Assembly: GCF_003286085.1 (NCBI RefSeq)
Contig: NW_020825298.1
Location: forward strand, 12,710,001 to 12,774,000
Reading direction: 5' to 3'
DNA from: Drosophila persimilis
Lineage: Eukaryota > Arthropoda > Insecta > Diptera > Drosophilidae
Length of the DNA: 64,000 nt
In this document: positions 57,705 to 64,000 of the stretch, in pieces
Layout: the number at the start of each line of letters is the position of its first letter
How positions within the stretch are numbered: the stretch's first letter is position 1
Position numbers and translations under genes: made by a program
The notes under the pieces: model-generated
Seen by the model: the letters and a program-made list of their open reading frames with translations, nothing else
Told to the model about the DNA's origin: nothing
Databases searched by the model: none

Positions 57705-59253
57705 CTACGCCAACTCTGCATCTTGGGGCTGGTCTGTCTTGGAAGGATTGGTGGTCTGACTAGATGGTTGCAGCGGACCCACGGCCATGGGCAGGCGATC
57801 GCCCCAACGGCTGACTTTGGCACAGCTGTAAGCCGATCTAGAACAAGGAAACAGTATCGTGAGGCAGAGACGAACATCGGAGAAATTGGGTAGTTGGGCA
57901 CTTACTTCCCGTGCTTGGCCTTCGTGAAGATGACCTCTTGCAACTTTCCCTCTTCCGTGCAAAGACGGCAAATCGCATGCTTTGACCGCACCAAGGTGGG
58001 ACGTACAATACGGGGCCAAGGGCGAGAGGTGTCTGTGACGGGGCCCTTCTTCAAAATGGCATAGCTGTAGAGGGAGGTTTGGCGATCGCCGTAGTTGTCG
58101 CTGCTCAGTCGCAGTGGAGCGTATTTTACAGGGAAATTGCAGGGTGTGCGATCGGCCAGATCTTTAAGACGGGGACAGCGCAAATCGTGTGGGCACTGAG
58201 AGTGGAATTCATGGACTCAAATAAATGTTTACTGATGTCAAAAATCATTGCATAGCTTACCGGAGCAACTGTGTGGCCTTGCAGCTCCTCATCCTTGATA
58301 TGCAATAGGAAACGTCTGGCGTCGTTGACCAGCTCACAGCCACGTCGTGTTCCTTCCTCCGCAATGACCATGTAGCCATCACACTTGCGCCACAGGTTGA
58401 GCAGCACCTCTTCTCGCTGCGCCTTGTCAACCATCTCGAAGAGAGTGTGCGAAATAATGACCAAATCATATTTTGTTTCAATGGCAGGCAGAAACTGGCG
58501 GTAGAACACATTTCGCAAAGATATTTGCTTGTTTTCTTGGCCATCCCGTAGGATCAGCTCGGAGAGCTCATTCATTTCCCTGGATCTGTCCACATTGTAG
58601 TACTCAAATATGTTCTCTTTCCACAGTTCGCTGGCCACCCACATGCCAGTGCCGACCCCAGAGCCAAAGTCAAAGTAGCTGCGGGGCTTAAACTGTTCAT
58701 CTCTCTGGGCGAGCTCTGTGAGAACTCGCTTCAGGACAGCATACTCCTGGGCTCCTCTGGCCACCGCATAGACAATGGCTTCGTATGCTCCGTACTCGAT
58801 GGGCTTCCAGGCATAGGTGCGCTGGCTCAGGCGCTTATTGATTTCCAGCTCCCGCTTGCGTTTCCAGCGATCTGCTTCCTCCTCGCTTAGCGTGGCCAAG
58901 CGTTCCAGGGACATCTTGGCATTGACCTCCTCAACGATCAGTTTCTTTTTGTTTTCGATTTCTGCCAAGGTAGGTGGGGGATGGCGGGACCTGATGTAGG
59001 AGTTCAGCATCTGGCTGTCCTGCAGGACTTTCTTGACGGGATGGTCGCCAACAATGCGCCTCAGTGTGTCGCCCAATTGCTGGGGCAGCTCAAGATGGTT
59101 GGGCTTGACGATGCCAGGATGCTTTCTCGGCTTCAATGTGGCTTGCTCCAGGCCGGAAATCACAGTTGGGTCCACATCGACGGCGATTTTACTTGTAAAC
59201 CGATACAGTCGCTGCGCGACATGTCTTCTTGTGCAATTTAATGAAAATTGCAT
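57705..59253 (-). CDS. Mettl17: METTL17-type mitoribosome assembly factor
   Basis: METTL17 binds the maturing mitochondrial small subunit and holds a 4Fe-4S cluster. Minus-strand exons: 59253-58261, 58195-57906 and 57837-57705, giving 471 aa. The N-terminus (MQFSLNCTRRHVAQRLYRFT) is a mitochondrial presequence. A Rossmann methyltransferase fold follows: FDFGSGVGTGMW (motif I, about 190), YYNVDRS, LVIISHTLFEM and YMVIAEEGTRRGCELV. Candidate cluster cysteines are CPHDLRCPRL, TPCNF and the later ICRLC. The last exon encodes a Gln/Pro/Thr-rich tail. I believe it is CG13126 in D. melanogaster. The promoter is shared with Zgpat. Confidence 0.93.
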
Positions 59254-59655
59254 GGTTTAAACTAATATAACTGTGAAATGATGGTGCACGCGTTTGCCGG
59301 TGTTTTGTTCTGCGTACCAGTGTTGAAAAATGTCCACAGCAAACAGCTGACGGTGCAGCCACATAGATTTCGGACTAGTTCATACACACATACATGCATC
59401 CAATAAAAGCAAGTGTTAAAATTAAGCCAATCAAGTAGAAAATAGATTCATTAATTGGATGTGCTATATGTTCTACATAGCTAATAATATTAGACGGAAG
59501 ATCAATAACCAGGAATATGTAAAATAGAACTTGAATTCGTCAGTATATTTACGGTATATATTGAAAGTCCGCGGTCACACTGTATATATGCGAACCTTTC
59601 GAAAATTTACTAATTGCTGACTTAAGTTGCATCAAATCGATGCCTAACATAAACA
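59254..59655. promoter_or_regulatory. Divergent promoter Mettl17 / Zgpat
   Basis: 402 bp without genes. No TATA box is clear. An atcgat lies near 59636-59641, just before the Zgpat start. Confidence 0.45.
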
Positions 59656-61294
59656 ATGGATGAGTATGAAGCACAGGTGAGGGTTTCGTTTCCGCTATAC
59701 GGATTTTCCTAATCACAAATCCTGTAGTTGGTGGCTGTGGAGCAGGCGCTGGAAAACACCACGGACGAGCAACAGCGGGAAGAACTATCAACGCTAAGAA
59801 CGAATCTGCAAGAGCTCTTGGCCCTCACTCGAGAGACAGAAGCTGACCAAACAGCTGAACAGGGGGACATCCTGGACGATGAGTTGCTGCGGCTAAAGAG
59901 CGAACTCAATGAACTGGAGGAGGCAGCTGCCAACGTTGGCGCCACAAAAAATAAGGACGAAGAGCAACAATTAAAGGATCTGCGTGCCAAGTACAATGCC
60001 CTAGTAGGAGAAAAGTGCTCAGCTCCCCACGAGCATAGCTGGGGTGCCTTGAGCTATCACAACGCACTCATCTGTGGCGTAGACGATGAAGTAATCATCA
60101 ACAGAAATTCCGAACTGGACGTCCGGTTACGCGTACTTTACATAAATCCCACACATTGCGAAATGCTACCCTGCAACTACTATCTCGAGGGAGAGTGCCG
60201 TTTCGACGAGATACGCTGCCGATATTCGCATGGCGCCTTGGTGCCCGGTGCCTCTATTAAGAGCTACATTCCCCCAGATTTTCCCAGGCTCGCTCGCAAC
60301 TGCCCGGTGCTAGCCAAGATGCCAGACCGCCTGTGGCATCGCGGCCGTGTCCTATGCGCTAACTTTGTGGAGCAAACTTGCCGTGTACGCTTGGATGGAC
60401 AGGACCATAAAGAACGCGAGCGCGATTTTCAATTTGAAGAACTTTTTCCACTGATTACTGAAGAGGAGGATGGTCTGACCAGCGAGGACAGCAGCTCAAG
60501 CCCACACGATGAAAGCAGTGACGAAATCGACTCGGATATGGACGATTTAGAGGCGGCACATCGATCTCGCATGGTCGAATTAAGTTTATTTACTTTTAAG
60601 CCTACTGAAAAACTAGGCGCCTGGGAGCAGTACACACGCGTAAGTATTCGAAGGTAGTTAAAGACTTGAACTAAAGGGATGATGATTAATGTCACAGGGA
60701 ATAGGATCCAAGCTGATGGAGAAGATGGGGTACATTCACGGCACGGGACTGGGATCCGAAGGGCGTGGGATTGTAACGCCAGTAAGTGCTCAAATACTTC
60801 CTCAGGGACGATCTCTAGATGCTTGTATGGAGCTGCGAGAAGCCGCCAATGGAGACCAAGACTATTTTAGCGTGGAACGAAAGCTAAAGCGAGCCCAGCG
60901 CCGCCAGAACAAAGCCAATGAGAAGGCCTATGCTCGAGAGACACAGCGCACGGATGTCTTCTCGTTTCTCAATGGGAGCGTGCTAGGCGGTGGAGAGAGC
61001 CGTCATCAAGGCGATCAAGCTGCTAAGAAGGCAAAAACAAATGATCTGCAACAGCACTCTACAAAAACGCTTAATGTGGAAACGGTGCGAGTGGCCGATG
61101 ACATACGACGCAAGCAAAGGGACATTGCAAAGGTAAAACAGTCCCTGGACCGTAATGCCACCGATATCCAACTGCAAAAACGGCTGCATATGCAGTTACA
61201 GAGCCAGAAGCAGGAGCTGGCCACGCTGCAGGCTCATGAGCACAGACTTAGCAAAGAGCAGCATACACGTAAGAATAAGATGTTTGAGTTTTAA
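59656..61294 (+). CDS. Zgpat: ZGPAT homolog, CCCH zinc finger and G-patch protein
   Basis: Vertebrate ZGPAT represses transcription through NuRD, and its isoform ZIP inhibits U4/U6.U5 tri-snRNP formation. Exons: 59656-59676, 59728-60639 and 60698-61294, giving 509 aa (human 531). An N-terminal coiled coil ([20 protein letters not shown]) precedes a single CCCH finger, [20 protein letters not shown] (about 160-180). A Tudor-like segment ([20 protein letters not shown]) and an acidic stretch ([17 protein letters not shown]) follow. The G-patch is [20 protein letters not shown] then EGRGIVTP, starting exactly at exon 3. The C-terminus is a basic coiled coil ending NKMFEF. The seven-residue first exon (MDEYEAQ) is set by the only ATG in phase. 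Confidence 0.95.
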
Positions 61295-61424
61295 TAAAGT
61301 TACATATGCTCGTTTATGTTCCAATATCACCCAAGAATCGGGGATGCAACATGTACATATCTTTGTACATACATACTCGTATATGAAGAATTTTCCTAAT
61401 TAAATTTTCTAAGTTTACCTACAG

Positions 61425-62129
61425 TTAAATACTGCCAAATGCACCCGCTGTGATTATGGCGGTCATGTACTGCTCTAGCAAAGCCTGAGCCAGATGTGAT
61501 CCATGCTCCACCGCCAGGGAATAGGCTGTCTCCCCGTTCTCATTGGTTGCACTTAAGTCCAAGTCTTTGGCCAAAAGTTCATTGCAAGTATGCGGATGAT
61601 TGCCGGCAGCTGCGTACATTAGAGCCGTATTTCCCACAATGTCCATGTGTGAAGAATGGGCGCCGCGCTCCAAGAGGTACCGCACGATCTCATTGTGTCC
61701 TCCGGAGGCTGCCAATAGCAGAGGAGTTACCAAGTCTGGGGCCAGGCTGTTTACATTTGCCCCAACTGATACAAGCAATTGCACTGAGACCAGTTGGCCA
61801 TACGATGCGGCCCAATGGAGCGCTGTGAACCCATGAGCATCCTTGCAGTCAATGTCTTTCTGCCTTCCTAGCTCCGCAGTCACTTGCTCCTCGGTAATCT
61901 CACCCTGACCCGCGCGCTCGTGAAAGGAGAGCAACACTTCCACGGGACAAAATGTGGCTTCAGTGTTTCCTCGCTGAAGATTGGTCAAGACGGTCGACTG
62001 GGGACGATAGGGCAGAAACGCACTCTTGCGTTTAGCATCCAGCAATAGCATGGAAGTGGGCGCGGCTCGTACGGACTCATCTTCGTCGGAGTTTGTGCTA
62101 TTTTGCAATGTGTTTGCTGGCGCCACCAT
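61425..62129 (-). CDS. Ankyrin-repeat protein of the RFXANK/ANKRA2 family
   Basis: Vertebrate RFXANK is a subunit of the RFX transcription complex and ANKRA2 binds PxLPxI/L peptides, for example in class IIa histone deacetylases. One exon encodes 234 aa. The sequence STVLTNLQRGN upstream of the repeats matches the RFXANK segment TLTNRQRGN. Four to five ankyrin repeats follow from about residue 95 (HGFTALHWAASYGQLVSVQL; LVTPLLLAASGGHNEIVRYL; GNTALMYAAAGNHPHTCNEL; GETAYSLAVEHGSHLAQALL). The end is ITAGAFGSI. The N-terminus is acidic and serine-rich. Which of the two vertebrate genes is the closer relative cannot be decided by eye. Confidence 0.9.
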   Translation of the reverse strand: MVAPANTLQNSTNSDEDESVRAAPTSMLLLDAKRKSAFLPYRPQSTVLTNLQRGNTEATFCPVEVLLSFHERAGQGEITEEQVTAELGRQKDIDCKDAHGFTALHWAASYGQLVSVQLLVSVGANVNSLAPDLVTPLLLAASGGHNEIVRYLLERGAHSSHMDIVGNTALMYAAAGNHPHTCNELLAKDLDLSATNENGETAYSLAVEHGSHLAQALLEQYMTAIITAGAFGSI

Positions 62130-62945
62130 TTGTTGTAGAATTTATTTACTGTTTGTCTCACAACCAGGTTGGATAGGATGGTTTATGCGGCAACAATGCG
62201 TGATAAACTTGTGTGCCGAATTATTTGTATCCAGAGACTATAAGTACCTCGAATAGCAATGATTGATTAATATTATATTTTTAATGCTGAAACACTATAA
62301 TTCCGAAAAATAGGCAACAGTAATGTAGTTCATAGCTTGAAATAAACCAAAAAACACGATCCACTCGAACGGCATAAACGCAATTAGTCGTTGTATTATC
62401 GGTCAAATATTCCGATAGATATTTTCATTCTTTAACCAATTTTTTATGTTGTTTTTAATCCAGTTTACTTCCGAGAGAACTGTTTGAGGATGCAATTATA
62501 TATTATTATTATATTATTGTAATATATACTACAAAATAGATTAAATATGCCACAAAATGGATGTTCACCTCAGCTTTGGGCTTCAAAATATACCGAAAAG
62601 TATATAATATACTGAAAACGGTCACCCTGGTTGTGTTCTGTTTGGTTTTGTTTTCGTTTCTCTTTAAAATTTTTATTTGCAATTTAATTATGTAAATTTA
62701 CCAGATTTGTTAGCGATGTGTTCGTGTGTTTCGTAACAGGTTTTTATTGTGTCGCAGTGTTTTTTACTGCGAAAACGTCCCTGCACCTGTTGCGCCTAAC
62801 AAGCCATTTTCAGTGCAAACCTGCGTTTCGCCTTTTTTATGCCCTTTACTTGTACCAACAGTGCTCTGAGAGAGAGAGAACTAGCTTGCAAAATTAATTG
62901 CGTCGAAGTGGACTAGACTCGCAGCACCAACGCCAATACACAAAT
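62130..62945. promoter_or_regulatory. Divergent upstream region, ankyrin gene / MGN protein gene
   Basis: About 815 bp without a gene. The left half is very A/T-rich (TATTATTATATTATT near 62500). The right part (62640-62945) probably holds the 5' UTR of the plus-strand gene. An in-frame ATG at 62898 is taken as upstream of the true start. Confidence 0.45.
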
Positions 62946-64000
62946 ATGGGCAATACGAGCTCAAAAGGCGAATCTGACGCCAGTGAACCACCTCTGGAAG
63001 GTGGGAAACAGAAACATCATCACAAATCCGCCACACAGTCATCGACTGCGTCGTCGTTTCACTCTCACAATGGGAGCTCAGACGGTGGCGCTGCGAATAG
63101 CGGGAGCGGCAGCAACAACAGTCTCAAGGTGCAACAACAATCGCAAACAATGACCAGATCGGCTTCTGGGGCAGATGTAACGGAAAAGTACTTGACGCAG
63201 CTGGTGCCAGTGGAGAAGTTGGCAGAGATCCTGAGGGAGCAGACGTCGGCCAAGTATGGAATTAATGGCATAGTGGCAGATGTCTTTGTGGTGAGTAATT
63301 GTCATTAACTGATAACAAGAACTCATTGATATAAGCTGTTTTCTTCCAGTCACAAGTCTTTCCACAATACACCGATCTGGGCCATCGATTGTTCCAGCTA
63401 ATGCACACGTCTTCCAAGGCCACGACAAAGCACTTGGGCACAGTCGCCTTTCGCCAGCAGTGCGAGCGCTTCCTGGGCATCATGGACGATGCCAAGACTC
63501 TTGAGTGCTATATAAAGATGTACGCGCAGGAAGACAATCCAGATTTCATAGATAAGACGGGGGTAACTCGTCTTCTTCATATATGTTATACGATTGCCAT
63601 GCAGCATTCTGGAAACGCAGTGCTCTGTACAGCCATCAATCGCACATTTGGCTCGGTCACCAAGTCCATATTTCTGTGCCATGACAGCCTGAGTCTTGGC
63701 TACGTGTGCCGGTGGTTTGAGCAGAACCTAATCCGGCTGGTGCTGCTCGTCCACAAGTATTGCGTGCACACGCTGTCCACCGCGTATCGCGGCCTCGAGC
63801 AACATTCACTGTCCTGCGGGATTGAGCTGCAGACTCCGGTTTTGGAGCAGCGCAATCCTTTCACTGATACAACGGATCACAGCGGAATTGGTTCTGACTT
63901 CTCGGATTCTCTGATGCCGCTTTCACAGGCCTGGCTCTTGGCTGGGGCTTTGCCTCCGCTCTATTCCAAACCACAAACCATTGCGCCTTCGCCATCTAAC
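62946..64000 (+). CDS. N-myristoylated protein, probably TLDc-domain family, 5' part
   Basis: Exon 1 is 62946-63290; a 59-nt intron follows, and exon 2 runs from 63350 past the window end. The start MGNTSSKGESD has the Gly2/Ser6 N-myristoylation pattern, preferred over the longer ATG at 62898. Residues about 15-75 are low complexity (His, Ser, Gly, Asn). From about 76 a helical region begins (VTEKYLTQLVPVEKLAEILR... VFPQYTDLGHRLFQLMHTSS... LECYIKMYAQEDNPDFIDKT then GVTRLLHICYTIAM). Lipidated MGN heads before helical modules are known in TLDc proteins such as MEAK7, and I believe the fly gene is CG5149, but no TLDc motif lies inside the window, so the family is tentative. Confidence 0.75.

Overview
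The window is nuclear DNA of a fruit fly of the genus Drosophila. It has short introns (mostly 53-70 nt), compact genes on both strands, and proteins that match the known fly versions of Twinkle, RpS2, Snx17, Etl1, Srp54, yip2, TbCMF46 and Apf. The gene content matches the segment that in D. melanogaster lies on 2L at about 30E-31A (Muller element B). Spacer sequence and paralog content suggest a species outside the melanogaster subgroup, possibly obscura-group, but this cannot be fixed from sequence alone. All exon models below were read by eye from splice signals and frame. Nearly every complete model sums to a multiple of three with a protein length close to its family.

Layout. 1-6.0 kb: the 5' part of the mitochondrial helicase Twinkle (-); a non-coding snoRNA host gene (-) carrying two U14 and two U25 copies plus a candidate fifth snoRNA; Fcf1 (+); RpS2 (-), whose 5' intron carries a third U14. 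6-20 kb: Snx17 (+), an MIF4G protein (-) with a long repeat-rich upstream region, the remodeller Etl1 (-), and the SR protein Srp54 (+). 20-29 kb: thiolase yip2 (+), TRAP gamma (-), three tandem enoyl-CoA isomerase genes (+) of which the middle one has lost most of an exon, and the axonemal protein DRC3/TbCMF46 (-).

29.5-32.2 kb is the most unusual part: a cluster of very small secreted-peptide genes on both strands, each with its own TATA box. Their tails (YSFGLGRY, YSFGIGKD, YSFDLGRK) resemble FGLamide neuropeptide ends. Several copies are broken. 32.9-38.2 kb: a ciliary MAK/ICK kinase (+) and two RR-2 cuticle proteins. 38.2-41.3 kb is gene-poor and holds a 253-bp near-perfect palindrome. 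41.3-50.6 kb: Arglu1 (-), the Nudix hydrolase Apf (-) with a GC-AG intron, a FASTK/RAP mitochondrial RNA protein (+) and an ABCG half-transporter (-). A gene-poor stretch follows to 57.7 kb. 57.7-64 kb: Mettl17 (-), Zgpat (+), an RFXANK/ANKRA2-type ankyrin protein (-) and the start of an N-myristoylated protein (+) that runs off the window.

Themes: mitochondrial gene expression and metabolism (Twinkle, Mettl17, FASTK protein, yip2, isomerases), ribosome biogenesis (U14, U25, Fcf1, RpS2), splicing (Srp54, Arglu1, Zgpat) and cilia (DRC3, MAK/ICK kinase). No retroviral, LTR or Polinton element, CRISPR array or tRNA gene was recognised.
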